Shown: positions 53,200 to 62,233, numbered from the stretch's first letter. The stretch is DNA of 64,000 nt from Acidimicrobiales bacterium (GCA_041394265.1 JAWKIO010000005.1:1798001-1862000), one strand, 5' to 3'. Program-made: numbers and translations. The notes: generated by a model not told the origin, from the sequence alone.

Positions 53200-53202
53200 A
53201 CC

Positions 53203-54777
53203 TCAGCTGGTCCGATCGAGGATCACCGTGGCCGCGTTGCGGCCCGACGCGCCCCACACACCCGCTCCCGGGAACGTGGCGGCGCCGGTGACGAACAACC
53301 CATCGATCGGCGTCAGATAGCGGGTGAGTTCACGGTCCCGTCCGAGGATCGCCGCCAGTGGACCGCCGGCGAACGAGGTGGCATGTCCCTTCGGAAGGTG
53401 CAGGTCACGCTCGTAGACCGCAGGCGTCATGGCCCGCCAATCGAGAATCGAATCGGTGAACCCGGGTGCGAACAGGGTCGACGTCACGTCGAGCCAGCGC
53501 TCGGGTTCACTCGCGTCTTCCCAGCCGCCGGTGAAGGAATACGGGGTGAACAGCACCTCGATGCTGAGCACGTGCTCCCCGGCAGGAGCCAGCGTGGGGT
53601 CGTTGATCGACGGCACGTTGACGAACAGCATCGGCCGTTCGAGGATCTGACCTCGCTGCATGAGCTCGAACCCCCGGTGGATCTCTGACAACGGCGGTGC
53701 AACGAGCGTCGATGCCGACGACGGGTCGGCAAGGCCGGCGTTGGAGTAGCGGTCGTCGTGGTAGCGCCAGGTCGGCACCGCCGAAATCCGAGCGTCGATC
53801 TTCGATTCGTAGCCTTCCTGCGGCGTGCGGTTCCGCCACTTGTCGACGAAGTCCTTCGCCGACGATGGAGGGTTACTGAGGTAGCGCACGATCGCTTCGC
53901 GCGGGTCGCTGGCGACGACGACGGTGGGGGCACGGAACGACCGACCGTCGGCGGTTTCGACGCCGACGACGGATGCACCCTCGCACAGGATGGTCGCCAC
54001 CGGTGCACCGGTGACGATGCTGCCGCCGAATGACTTGAGCGACGCAGCGATGGCGTCGGTGAGCGCCCCACTGCCGCCGATCGGCCGACCGGTGTGCAGC
54101 ACGTGTTTGAAGGCCCACGCGAGCGCTCCCAGGCCGGTGCCGGGGGTCTCGGGGGACAGACCCCACACCGCCGGGCCGGCGGCCATGGCCGGGCCCAGCA
54201 GACCGTCGGACGTGAAGTAGCTTCGCAAGACGTCGCCGACCGAACGGCGCGACCACTGGGCCAGCGTGATGGCGGCCCGGGAGTTCCGGCCGATGGCCCG
54301 ACGCAGCAATCCGGCAGCCGATGGTGGAGCGGACGCCATCTCGGTCAGCAGCTGCGCAGCCGGCACGGCCACCTGGGCGTAGCGCCGATAGTTGTCGACC
54401 TCGTGAGGGTGGCTCACTGCGAGGACCTCGAGCGTCTGCTCGACCTCGTGGAAGATGGCGATGGGTCCCGGCGCGTCCCACCCGAGTCCGAGCATCGACG
54501 GCGTCAGGTCGAGGTAGGTGAGCCCGCGGCGATCGAGTTGCAGTTCCTCGACCAACGGCACCGACCGCACCATCGCGTGGTCACAGTTGCACAGGTTGAC
54601 CTTGGCCCCGACGGCGTGGTCGGTGCCGGCGCACCCACCAACGGTGTCGCGGGCCTCGACCACGAGCACCCGGCGGCCGGCTCGGGCCAGATAGGCACCA
54701 CAGACGAGACCGTTGTGGCCGCCACCGACGATGATCGCATCGAAGTCATCGGGACGATCGACGGCGACTTCGGTCAC
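53203..54777 (-). CDS. Phytoene desaturase-like FAD oxidoreductase
   Basis: 524 aa from GTG 54777 (GGAGG 7 bp upstream; the ATG at 54840 would overlap the divergent gene). FAD-binding AIIVGGGHNGLVCGAYLARA, then VLVVEARDTVGG, and the C-terminal DGLFVTGAATFPGAGVWGAS are the crtI/amine-oxidase-type signature. Close relatives are annotated as phytoene dehydrogenase-related or pyridine nucleotide-disulfide proteins of unknown substrate. No carotenoid genes are adjacent, so a carotenoid role is not supported. Confidence 0.85.
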   Translation of the reverse strand: MTEVAVDRPDDFDAIIVGGGHNGLVCGAYLARAGRRVLVVEARDTVGGCAGTDHAVGAKVNLCNCDHAMVRSVPLVEELQLDRRGLTYLDLTPSMLGLGWDAPGPIAIFHEVEQTLEVLAVSHPHEVDNYRRYAQVAVPAAQLLTEMASAPPSAAGLLRRAIGRNSRAAITLAQWSRRSVGDVLRSYFTSDGLLGPAMAAGPAVWGLSPETPGTGLGALAWAFKHVLHTGRPIGGSGALTDAIAASLKSFGGSIVTGAPVATILCEGASVVGVETADGRSFRAPTVVVASDPREAIVRYLSNPPSSAKDFVDKWRNRTPQEGYESKIDARISAVPTWRYHDDRYSNAGLADPSSASTLVAPPLSEIHRGFELMQRGQILERPMLFVNVPSINDPTLAPAGEHVLSIEVLFTPYSFTGGWEDASEPERWLDVTSTLFAPGFTDSILDWRAMTPAVYERDLHLPKGHATSFAGGPLAAILGRDRELTRYLTPIDGLFVTGAATFPGAGVWGASGRNAATVILDRTS

Positions 54778-54833
54778 GGCAGGACCTCCGCCGCCGTGGT
54801 CTGCGAGGCGCTGAGCTGCGTTAGCGTGACTGG

Positions 54834-55631
54834 ATGACACGGCCCGAACCGACGTCTGGGGGCACCCGGCGACTCTCCGAACTGCGTGCGTCCGACCTCG
54901 CCGACCACATCGGCGAGGAATCGATCCTGGTGCTGCCGGTCGGCGCGGTCGAGCAGCACGGACCGCACCTTCCGTTCAACACCGATCTGGTGATCGCCTC
55001 GGCGTGTGCCGAGGAGGTGGTGGCACGTGCCGGCGATGAGCTGGATCTGTGGCTGCTCGAACCGCTGGCCTACACGAAGTCGAACGAACACTCGGGCACA
55101 CCGGGCACCGTGTGGCTCGGACCGCAGACGCTGCTCGCCGTGCTCGACGACATTGGTCGCTCGATCGCCACGACGCCCGCCCGCAAGCTGGCCTTCCTGA
55201 ACGGCCATGGCGGCAACTCGTCGCTCCTCAATGTGGCGTGCCGCGAACTGCGCCTGCACCACGGTTTGGAGACCTTCCTGCTGCACCCTGCCGTTCCGCC
55301 CGACCAGGGCGGCCCGTCCGCCGAGGAGGAGCTCGGCATGGGGATCCACGGCGGGATCGACGAGACGTCGCTGATGCTGCATCTGCGACCCGAGCTGGTG
55401 CGCATGGACCTCGCAACACGCAACATTCCCGAGCATCTCGCCGACAACGCGCACGTCCGCTTCGGTGGGGGCGTGTCGTTCGGGTGGCTGGCGTCGGACT
55501 TCGGCCCGGACGGTCACATCGGCGACCCGACACTGGCGACGGCCGAGCGAGGTGCCATCGCCTGGTCCGCGACGATCGAGCGGCTGGTCGATGCGTTCAC
55601 CGAGGTGAAGCACTTCCGCTATCGCTCCTGA
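54834..55631 (+). CDS. Creatininase-family amidohydrolase
   Basis: 265 aa. The metal site is in LPVGAVEQHGPHLPFNTDLV (Glu, His, Asp) with NGHGGNSSLL and GIDETSLML supplying further ligands. Members hydrolyse creatinine, formamidopyrimidines (ArfB) or, as MftE, trim the mycofactocin precursor peptide. No mycofactocin genes are adjacent, so the role is open. TAGCGT ends 6 nt before the ATG, suggesting a leaderless transcript. The 3' end overlaps the convergent amidohydrolase. Confidence 0.88.
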   Translation: MTRPEPTSGGTRRLSELRASDLADHIGEESILVLPVGAVEQHGPHLPFNTDLVIASACAEEVVARAGDELDLWLLEPLAYTKSNEHSGTPGTVWLGPQTLLAVLDDIGRSIATTPARKLAFLNGHGGNSSLLNVACRELRLHHGLETFLLHPAVPPDQGGPSAEEELGMGIHGGIDETSLMLHLRPELVRMDLATRNIPEHLADNAHVRFGGGVSFGWLASDFGPDGHIGDPTLATAERGAIAWSATIERLVDAFTEVKHFRYRS

Positions 55632-56713
55632 GCGCACGCCACCACGGCACCGTCCCGCACGACGACACGATCGTGCGGTGCCGAGGCGATCGCCTCTCGG
55701 AGCGACGCGGCACGAACGGCGAGAAGGTCGTCAGTCGGACCGAGCCCCATGGCCCGGCGGGCGTTGGTCGACACCGCCCCGTAGGCCGCTTCGGGGGTGA
55801 GGTGTGCCGTCATCACCATGAGCGCTGCCGTCTCGAACGCGTCGGCTCGGCCGACCAGACAGAACGGGTCTTGCAGGTTGTCGGCACCGGCGGCCACGTC
55901 GACGCCGGCAGCGGTCAGCGCCGCGACCGCTGTCAGGCCTCGAGGCGGCGCGGTGACCACACCACGAGCCTGAAGAAAGAGGTTGGTCTGGGGCAGGGCA
56001 ACGACGGCAACTCCTGCTGCCGCCACCTTCTCGGCCACACGACGCTGGACCTCGGCGGGTTGGATGCCGAGGCTTACGCAGTGGCTGGCCACGACACCGT
56101 GGCCGAAGCCTTCGGCGAGCACCCGCTCGGCCAGGGTCTCGAGGTCGAGCGAGCCAGGCTCGAGATTCTCGTCGGTGTGGAGGTCGAGCGGGAGGGCGCG
56201 AGTGTCGGCCTGCTCCATGAGCCACTCGAGCGCTGTCCGTGGGTCGGGTTCGAGGTGGGGCACGCCGCCGACGACGTCGAGACCCAGATCGATCGCATCG
56301 ATCAACGCCGCACGGTTGCCGGGCCCGAGCCGACGATCGGTGATCGAACTGACAAGGCCGACCAGTTGGAGGTCGACTCGGCCGGCCATCGCCGCCTTCA
56401 CGTCGAGCAACGCTTCGACGCCGGTGGTGCCGATGTCGGATCCGATGTCGAGGTGGGTGCGCACCGCCGTGGTGCCGTTGGCCAAGCCCATCTCGAGCGC
56501 ACGTGTGGCTCGCTCGACGAAGTCGGCCTTGGCAATGGTGGACCGGTGCTGGATCCACGCGTTGATGGCACCGAGCAGATCGCCGGCGGGATTCAGGACT
56601 CGATCGGCGGTGAGGGCCTTGTCGAGATGGGCATGTGGTTCGGCCGGTGCCGACAGCACGAGGTAGCCGGCTGCCTCCAACGACGACCGGTCAGCGCGAT
56701 CACCGATCCTCAT
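55619..56713 (-). CDS. Cytosine deaminase-like amidohydrolase
   Basis: 364 aa from ATG 56713 (ATGA overlap with the LLM gene). The metal-binding EPHAHLDKALTADRV, TAVRTHLDIGS, LHTDENLEPGSLDLETLAER, VASHCVSL and the late AAGADNLQDPF place it with cytosine deaminase-type enzymes of the amidohydrolase superfamily. The N-terminal composite beta-sandwich is nearly absent (the HxH motif is near residue 28), which is shorter than usual. The substrate is likely a cyclic amidine or N-heterocycle. Confidence 0.82.
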   Translation of the reverse strand: MRIGDRADRSSLEAAGYLVLSAPAEPHAHLDKALTADRVLNPAGDLLGAINAWIQHRSTIAKADFVERATRALEMGLANGTTAVRTHLDIGSDIGTTGVEALLDVKAAMAGRVDLQLVGLVSSITDRRLGPGNRAALIDAIDLGLDVVGGVPHLEPDPRTALEWLMEQADTRALPLDLHTDENLEPGSLDLETLAERVLAEGFGHGVVASHCVSLGIQPAEVQRRVAEKVAAAGVAVVALPQTNLFLQARGVVTAPPRGLTAVAALTAAGVDVAAGADNLQDPFCLVGRADAFETAALMVMTAHLTPEAAYGAVSTNARRAMGLGPTDDLLAVRAASLREAIASAPHDRVVVRDGAVVACAQER

Positions 56714-57864
56714 CCGAGGTGCGGGAGGACCTGCTCGGCGAACCGCGTCATCTGCTCGGCGGTCTTGGCGTAGGGATCGCCGACCATGTTCGGAAAGATC
56801 ACCAGGTCTTCGAGACCGCCGAGGGCCTCCGAATAGGTCTGGATGCCCTCGATGACGTCGTCGGCCGTTCCCACGATCCACGTCTTGTTGTCGATCGATT
56901 CCTCGAGCGTGGGAATCAGGCCAGGCTCGGCGGGTCGTCCGTTCTCACCCATGTAGCCCCGACTCCAGCCGTAGGGGCCGAGAAACTTCCAGAACTCGTC
57001 GTGCCCGTCGCGGACCGATTCCTTGGCCGACTCGTAGGAGTCCTCGATGCACACGTTGAGGACGAGCAACCGCTTCTCCCCCGGCGCAAGGTCTCGGCCG
57101 TGGGCCTCGGCGTAGGTGGCGGCGTACTTCTCCCACCACTGACGAGTGAATTCATGGTGCTTCAGCCAGAACACCCCGCCCCAGCCGTTGCGTGGCACGG
57201 CGTCGAGCGACGGCGGCGAGGTGATGGCCTGCCAGGTCTCGAACGGATAGAGGGGGCGAGGGACCAGGGTGAGCTTCTCGACGTAGCCACCACGGTCGGG
57301 GATCCCGGCCGGCGGGAACTCGAAGATCTCACCCTTGAACGAGAACTCTTCCTCGGTCATGGCCAACATCATCACCTGCATGGCCTCGTCGAACTGTTTG
57401 CGATTCAACGCGTCGGCGGCGGCCGAGTCGGGGTTGTCGAAACTGCCGATGTCGGTGCCCAGGGTGCGGGCTTCACGAGGCACGGTGCCTCGGCCGACGC
57501 CGAAGATGCCGCGTCCACCCGAGATGTTGTGGAGGATCGAGAAGTCCTCGGCCAGCTTCAGTGGGTGCCACTGGCCGACCACGTTGAACATGGCACCGAT
57601 CCGCAACCGCTCGGTGCGTTCGGCCAGGATCGAGCTGAACAGCATGCCGTTCGGCACGACCTCGTAGCCCTCGTACTGGAAGTGGTGCTCGGTCAGCCAG
57701 TAGCTGTCGAACCCCAGCGTGTCGGCGAGCACACCCATCTCGAGCAGCTGCTCGGTGGCCCGCCACATCTGCTCGTTCGTGTAGCGACGGTCGGTTGGTG
57801 CGGGTGGGCCGGCACCGGCGTCATCCATCTCGACACCACCGAACATGAACACTCCGACACGCAT
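56710..57864 (-). CDS. LLM-class flavin-dependent oxidoreductase
   Basis: 384 aa TIM-barrel monooxygenase of the luciferase family. The start MRVGVFMFGGVEMDD, then LLEMGVLADTLGFDSYWLTE, HHFQYEGYEVVPNGMLFSSI, RIGAMFNVVGQWHPLKLAED and GRGIFGVGRGTVPREAR are typical. It needs reduced FMN from a reductase, none being adjacent. Coupled to the amidohydrolase, so the pair may open and oxidise a heterocyclic compound. Confidence 0.9.
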   Translation of the reverse strand: MRVGVFMFGGVEMDDAGAGPPAPTDRRYTNEQMWRATEQLLEMGVLADTLGFDSYWLTEHHFQYEGYEVVPNGMLFSSILAERTERLRIGAMFNVVGQWHPLKLAEDFSILHNISGGRGIFGVGRGTVPREARTLGTDIGSFDNPDSAAADALNRKQFDEAMQVMMLAMTEEEFSFKGEIFEFPPAGIPDRGGYVEKLTLVPRPLYPFETWQAITSPPSLDAVPRNGWGGVFWLKHHEFTRQWWEKYAATYAEAHGRDLAPGEKRLLVLNVCIEDSYESAKESVRDGHDEFWKFLGPYGWSRGYMGENGRPAEPGLIPTLEESIDNKTWIVGTADDVIEGIQTYSEALGGLEDLVIFPNMVGDPYAKTAEQMTRFAEQVLPHLG

Positions 57865-58051
57865 ACGTCGAAAGGTAGCGGTGTCGTTCCTGGGTGGAAG
57901 GGTCGAAACACCCTGTTCTCGAAATTCCCCTCGTCAGGGTGGTCTGGCGGTCGTTGCTCGAGCTGGGGCTCGATGTCACTCGCAGGTCCTGGTCAGCGTG
58001 GCGGAATTCCGAAAGTTCGAGCCGGAACTTGCTTCTGTGGCTCAAGATGGG

Positions 58052-58079
58052 TGGACAACGGTCGAAAGTACCTTAGAGT
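58052..58079 (+). promoter_or_regulatory. Promoter of tRNA-Arg
   Basis: -35 TGGACA (58052-58057), 16-bp spacer and -10 TAGAGT (58074-58079), with the tRNA starting 12 bp later. Same geometry as the tRNA-Ser promoter. The rest of 57865-58090 shows no gene. Confidence 0.65.
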
Positions 58080-58090
58080 TCTTGGCTCTA

Positions 58091-58164
58091 GCGCTCGTAG
58101 CTCAATTGGATAGAGCATCTGACTACGGATCAGAAGGTTTGGGGTTCGAGTCCCTACGAGCGCG
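58091..58164 (+). tRNA. tRNA-Arg(ACG)
   Basis: A 74-nt cloverleaf with acceptor GCGCTCG pairing with CGAGCGC, D arm GTAGCTCAATTGGATAGAGC, anticodon arm TCTGA-CTACGGA-TCAGA (anticodon ACG, read as ICG) and T arm TGGGGTTCGAGTCCCTA. CCA is not encoded. Everything to its right up to the window end is accessory in character. Confidence 0.95.
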
Positions 58165-58170
58165 CGAGAT

Positions 58171-58208
58171 ACGAAACCGCTGCTGAGCAGCGGTTTCGTG
58201 CGTTTTCG
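58171..58208 (+). terminator. Rho-independent terminator after tRNA-Arg
   Basis: A perfect 13-bp stem, ACGAAACCGCTGC (58171-58183) with 58187-58199, around a TGA loop, then GCGTTTT. Confidence 0.9.
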
Positions 58209-58231
58209 GCCCGCTGCTGCGCACCCGCACC

Positions 58232-58337
58232 GTCGGCTCTGGAACCCACACCCGGCGAATTCTCGGCTGCTGAGCCCAGTTCCGGGCTCTGGGGCCGAGA
58301 GATGGGTGGGGGTGGGCTCGGGAGCCGAGAGTTGGCG
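58232..58337. repeat. 106-bp structured repeat, family 2 copy A
   Basis: A direct copy of 59955-60060 with about 9 differences and no gaps. Four nested inverted repeats: TCGGCT/AGCCGA outermost, a GTGGGCTC stem (one wobble here), TCTCGGC/GCCGAGA, and GAGCCC/GGGCTC innermost around AGTTCC. The whole element can fold into one long hairpin. Confidence 0.9.
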
Positions 58338-58370
58338 TCGTCGGGAGGGTCGGCGGCGGGTGGCGGCTCG

Positions 58371-59888
58371 TCAGTTCGAGCCGAAGAAGCGAACGTCGTG
58401 CATGATCGTCATCGGATCCTGCCCGGCCAGCGAGCGTTGCAGCGGGTCGTCGGAATCGAAGCTCGAGCCTTCGGGGAACTCCGGGTAGCCGAGCACGACC
58501 ACCGTGACGAGATCGTCGTGGGGGTAGACCCACACCACCCGGCGGAGCCAGGTACCGGGGTCGGAGCTGCCGTGGCGATACTGCTGGATCGACGCCGACG
58601 CACCGGTCGTGACGACGCCATCCGGTGTTGCCCGATAGAGGGGCACGGCGATGGCGGTTGGGCCCTCGGTGACGACGAGCTCGGCCGGATCCGCCATGGT
58701 CCGCCACGCCGGGTCGTCGAGATCGAAGGTGGCGGCCACCAATCCGCCGCGGCCGGTCACGTTGGCCGACGGCAGGCTGGGATCGGCTTCCCACCCGTCA
58801 GGCACCGGGAGATCGACACCGCCCGACTCGGTCGATCCGGAACGCTGGGGGAAGACCGGGGTCGACACGACTCCGGCTGCGAAGTCACCCACGACCGGCG
58901 GCACCGTGGGCAGCACGGCCGGTTCGGTCGTTGGTGGGGGCTCGACTGGCGCCTCCTCGATCGCCGGGTCCTGGCGCTCAGGGAGCAACGCCTCGTCTCG
59001 GGGAATCAGGCGTACCGGCCGGTCCCGAGGGGCTCGCCTGACGGCGACAGCGAACGGAAGGTCGCCGACGAAACGGCGCTCGAGCGCCACGGCGTACACG
59101 ACCGGGTGCGCGACCGCGTCGCACGGCACACTGCCCCCGGGCCGGAAGAGATCGAGCACGACGGTGCCGTTCTCGTCGATGCCGTAGCCGTCGAATCGCA
59201 GGCCACACGCGTCGAAGCTGACACCCGCGACATGCGGAAAGACGAAGATCACCTCGGTATCGAAGTCAACGATGAGCTGCTCGGTCTCGGGTCCCTCACC
59301 GAGCACGGTCCACAGACGGTCGTAGTCGTCCTGGTTGTCGATCACGCTCGGCTCTGCATCGAAGCCGGTCGTGGACCCCGCGCCCACCCACCGCCAGCCC
59401 GGTCCCGCCAGTGCTTGAGGTCCGGGCGCCACGTAGTCATTGGGGTCGACCCCGTCCACACAGAGCTCGTCGGGGTCGGCGAAACCGGCGAGCGTGGTGA
59501 GGCTCGGTTCATCCAGCACCATCAGATCGATCGCCGGCAGGTAACCGTTGCCACCCGGGCTGCCACCACGACTGATCCCGGCCTCGACTGCAGCGTGCAG
59601 CAGCTCCAGGCCCCGTTCCTCGCCGATGTCGCCCGGTGGCGGCGGACCGTCCGCCGGGCATCGATGGAAACCCGACGCCGCCAAGATGGCCTCGCTGTCG
59701 ATCGCCGGCAGTGTCGTCACCGGCAGTGAGCTGAGGGTCGTGGCCGCCGAGGCATCATCCGATCCCTGGACCGGCCCGCCGGCCACGAGGTCCTGCTCGG
59801 CAACGGTGCCGCAGGCGCCGAGCGTGACCATGAAGGCAGTGATGACGAGTGAAGATCGCATGCCGCTGAGACGATCGAATGGGCGCAT
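58371..59888 (-). CDS. Large lipoprotein of unknown function between family 2 repeats
   Basis: 505 aa (ATG 59861 is an alternative giving a shorter n-region). The signal sequence SLVITAFMVTLGAC has a lipobox with Cys at about residue 26. Two exported regions flank a Pro/Thr linker (APVEPPPTTEPAVLPTVPPV): residues about 40-290 with FHRCPADGPPPPGDIGEERG and FVFPHVAGVSFDACGLRFDG, and about 350-505 with VPDGWEADPSLPSANVTGRG and RVVWVYPHDDLVTVVVLG. No family recognised. It is bracketed by the two 106-bp direct repeats. Confidence 0.75.
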   Translation of the reverse strand: MRPFDRLSGMRSSLVITAFMVTLGACGTVAEQDLVAGGPVQGSDDASAATTLSSLPVTTLPAIDSEAILAASGFHRCPADGPPPPGDIGEERGLELLHAAVEAGISRGGSPGGNGYLPAIDLMVLDEPSLTTLAGFADPDELCVDGVDPNDYVAPGPQALAGPGWRWVGAGSTTGFDAEPSVIDNQDDYDRLWTVLGEGPETEQLIVDFDTEVIFVFPHVAGVSFDACGLRFDGYGIDENGTVVLDLFRPGGSVPCDAVAHPVVYAVALERRFVGDLPFAVAVRRAPRDRPVRLIPRDEALLPERQDPAIEEAPVEPPPTTEPAVLPTVPPVVGDFAAGVVSTPVFPQRSGSTESGGVDLPVPDGWEADPSLPSANVTGRGGLVAATFDLDDPAWRTMADPAELVVTEGPTAIAVPLYRATPDGVVTTGASASIQQYRHGSSDPGTWLRRVVWVYPHDDLVTVVVLGYPEFPEGSSFDSDDPLQRSLAGQDPMTIMHDVRFFGSN

Positions 59889-59954
59889 GTGGTTCCCATC
59901 GGCAGGAACCGCTCACCGGCGCGCGTCTTGACCGAAACCTGACGCTCCCCAACT

Positions 59955-60060
59955 GTCGGCTGTGGAGCCCACACTCGGCGAACTCTCGGCTGCTGAGCCC
60001 GGTTCCGGGCTCTGGGGCCGAGAGATGGGTTCGGGTGGGCTCTGGAGCCGAGAGATGGCG
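59955..60060. repeat. 106-bp structured repeat, family 2 copy B
   Basis: Direct repeat of copy A. Here the GAGCCCAC/GTGGGCTC and CTCTCGGC/GCCGAGAG stems are perfect, and the innermost loop reads GGTTCC. It lies 63 bp before the oxygenase start. Confidence 0.9.
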
Positions 60061-60122
60061 TGGTCTGCGCCCAATTCGCTCCGGGGAGTAACCGCGTGCG
60101 CTCTTCGTCGTCTGGACGCCGT

Positions 60123-60707
60123 ATGGGTTCCGCAACGATGCACGAGCGAACACCCGAGCTCACCGACTTCATCCTCCGACTCGACGCGGCGCTCGACCTC
60201 GACCTTGGCAATGCGCTCATCGACGAGTTCGCGACCCCACAAACACTTCGGCCGTCGCGTATCGGCGATGGTGAGCTCGACCCGACAGTAAGAAGCAGCT
60301 CGCAGGTCAACGTCTCGCGGTGCGCTCGCGAACGAGGCTCGGCGAGAGCGCGGCGACTGTCCCGCCAGCTGCAGAACTGCATCCACGATTGGATCACTGC
60401 CTACGTCGATCACGTCGACGGGGTCGTCCTCGACTCCTACACCGCACCTTCGCTGGTCCGGTATGACGTCGGTGATTTCTTCGGTCTCCATCACGACGCG
60501 AACACGCTGACCTTTCGCACCGTCAGCGCCGTGGCACTTCTCCCGTCCGATTTCGACGGAGGCGAGCTCACGTTCTTTGCGCGCCGTTTGCCGGCCGGCC
60601 TCACCGCCGGCGATGTGGTGTTGTTTCCTTCGAACTTCTTGTTCTCCCATGCGGTCTCACCGGTCACTCGCGGCGTCCGCTACTCGATCGTCACATGGAT
60701 GCGCTGA
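60123..60707 (+). CDS. 2-oxoglutarate/Fe(II) oxygenase, prolyl-4-hydroxylase type
   Basis: 194 aa from ATG 60123 (ATG 60138 also possible). The double-stranded beta-helix has VRYDVGDFFGLHHDANT with the H-x-D iron ligands, FDGGELTFFAR, AGDVVLFPSNFLFSHAVSPV with the distal His, and the 2OG-binding Arg in TRGVRYSIVTWM. Such enzymes hydroxylate peptides, amino acids or small metabolites. First gene of the right-hand cluster, overlapping the QueC fusion as TGATG. Confidence 0.85.
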   Translation: MGSATMHERTPELTDFILRLDAALDLDLGNALIDEFATPQTLRPSRIGDGELDPTVRSSSQVNVSRCARERGSARARRLSRQLQNCIHDWITAYVDHVDGVVLDSYTAPSLVRYDVGDFFGLHHDANTLTFRTVSAVALLPSDFDGGELTFFARRLPAGLTAGDVVLFPSNFLFSHAVSPVTRGVRYSIVTWMR

Positions 60708-62233
60708 TGCCCACCGAGCCGTCCGCGCCCCCCAGCTCCGCCCCGCTGGCCGAGACCTCGTGCCTGGTGCTGTTCTCCGGAGGACTCGACTCGACGGTCG
60801 CGCTCACCATGGCAGTGCAGAAGTTCGATCGCGTCATCGCCGTCATGTTCGACTACGGACAGCGGAGCAAGATCGAGCTGGAACGCGCCGAGGAGATCGC
60901 CGACTGGTTCGGCGTCGAGCTACGGCGGGTCGAGATCGACCTTGCATCGTGGGGAGGGTCGCTGCTCTTCGACGAGAACGACGAGACGATCATTCGCCGG
61001 GGCCCCTACGTGCCCGCAAGGAACTTGATCCTGCTCTCACTGGCGGCAGGTCTGGCCGAGGCCCAGGATCTCGACTGCGTGTGGCTCGGTACCAACGCCT
61101 CCGAGCAGGGCTTCGCCGACACCTCGCCGGCGTTCGTTCGTGCCGTGCAACAATCGTTCGACGAGGGACTGCGTCGCTCACATGCCGGCCGCAAGCTTCG
61201 CATCGGGACCCCTCTGGTTGCCATCGAGAAGCAGATGGTCGTGAAGGCGGGCATGCACCTGGGTGCCCCTCTCCACCTGAGCTGGTCGTGCTACGGCCCG
61301 GGTCCCGAGCCCTGCACGACGTGCCTCGCATGTGAGCAGCGGCGTCAGGCCTTCGAAGCTGCCGGTGTCCCCGACCCGGCGGCTCCGCCGGAAGCGGCTC
61401 GATCAGCTCGGCCCCCGCAGTCGACCCAATGGGTGCACCTGATCGGCGTACTGGGAAGTGGATCGACCCTGCTCAGCCTGCTCCTCGGGAGCCACCCGGA
61501 CATCACCGCTGCCGGTGAGCTGATGGATCTTCGCTCCGATGTCGACGCCGGATTGCTCTGCTCATGTGGACATCAGGTGACGGTCTGCGGATTCTGGTCT
61601 CGCGTGCTGCGAACCCAACCGGAGCTGTCGCTGGCAACGATCGAGGCCACGCTCGGCCTCCCGCTTGACGTCGACGCCTACGCCGATCAAGCCATGCAGC
61701 TGCTCGATCGAGTCGCGCACGCATCTGGCACGTCCGTGCTCGTCGACTCGAGCAAGCACCACCTCCGATTCGAGGCCCTGCGGACGCGTCGACCGATCAA
61801 GGCGCTGCATCTCGTCAGGGATGGCCGCGCCTATTTGGCCTCGGCCCGACGTCGGAAGGGTCCATCGTCGCCGTACTCCGCGGTCGATGCGGCCACGCAT
61901 TGGCAACAGCACCACCGCCGTGCACTGGAGATCGCCGACGACCTCGGGGACGACTACCTGCGCGTGCGCTACGAGGATTTCTGCGAATCCCCTGCGTCGG
62001 AACTCACCCGCATCTGCAACTGGCTGGACCTTCCCGATCTCATCGACCTCGATACCTGGACGGAGGCCGAGTCCCATCACTTGCGCGGGAGCCGAGTTCG
62101 TTTCGACCGCGGCACCATTGCGAGGGACGACTCGTGGAGGACCGAGCTCGATGAGCACGATCTTGCCGACTTCGCGAGTGTTGCCGGACACGAGCTCGAG
62201 CTCTTCGGCTATGCGATCGACCCGTTCATGTAA
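60707..62233 (+). CDS. QueC-like 7-cyano-7-deazaguanine synthase fused to a PAPS sulfotransferase
   Basis: 508 aa from ATG 60707, inside the previous stop (TGATG); ATG 60695 is in frame. Residues 20-220 are QueC: PP-loop SGGLDSTVAL at 24-33, DYGQRSKIELERAE at 49-62, VPARNLILLSLAAG at 102-115, GTNASEQGFADTSP at 128-141 and the zinc ligands C195, C203, C206, C209. QueC makes preQ0 from 7-carboxy-7-deazaguanine, ammonia and ATP. After a Pro-rich linker, residues 242-508 are a sulfotransferase: 5'-phosphosulfate loop GVLGSGSTLLSLLLGSHP at 247-264, CSCG at 285-288, and 3'-phosphate Arg/Ser in VRDGRAYLASA at 370-380. Both halves look intact. I know of no such standard fusion. Confidence 0.9.
   Translation: MPTEPSAPPSSAPLAETSCLVLFSGGLDSTVALTMAVQKFDRVIAVMFDYGQRSKIELERAEEIADWFGVELRRVEIDLASWGGSLLFDENDETIIRRGPYVPARNLILLSLAAGLAEAQDLDCVWLGTNASEQGFADTSPAFVRAVQQSFDEGLRRSHAGRKLRIGTPLVAIEKQMVVKAGMHLGAPLHLSWSCYGPGPEPCTTCLACEQRRQAFEAAGVPDPAAPPEAARSARPPQSTQWVHLIGVLGSGSTLLSLLLGSHPDITAAGELMDLRSDVDAGLLCSCGHQVTVCGFWSRVLRTQPELSLATIEATLGLPLDVDAYADQAMQLLDRVAHASGTSVLVDSSKHHLRFEALRTRRPIKALHLVRDGRAYLASARRRKGPSSPYSAVDAATHWQQHHRRALEIADDLGDDYLRVRYEDFCESPASELTRICNWLDLPDLIDLDTWTEAESHHLRGSRVRFDRGTIARDDSWRTELDEHDLADFASVAGHELELFGYAIDPFM

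Noticed and set aside
53203..54777. Carotenoid (retinal-supply) desaturase for the heliorhodopsin
   Set aside because: The protein is only desaturase-like. No phytoene synthase, cyclase or beta-carotene oxygenase is adjacent, and it is 20 kb from the rhodopsin.
54834..55631. Mycofactocin peptidase MftE
   Set aside because: The creatininase fold fits, but none of the other mycofactocin genes or a precursor peptide is nearby.
58232..60060. Composite transposon or IS flanked by the 106-bp repeats
   Set aside because: No transposase is encoded between or beside the repeats and no target-site duplication is evident; only the repeats themselves are supported.
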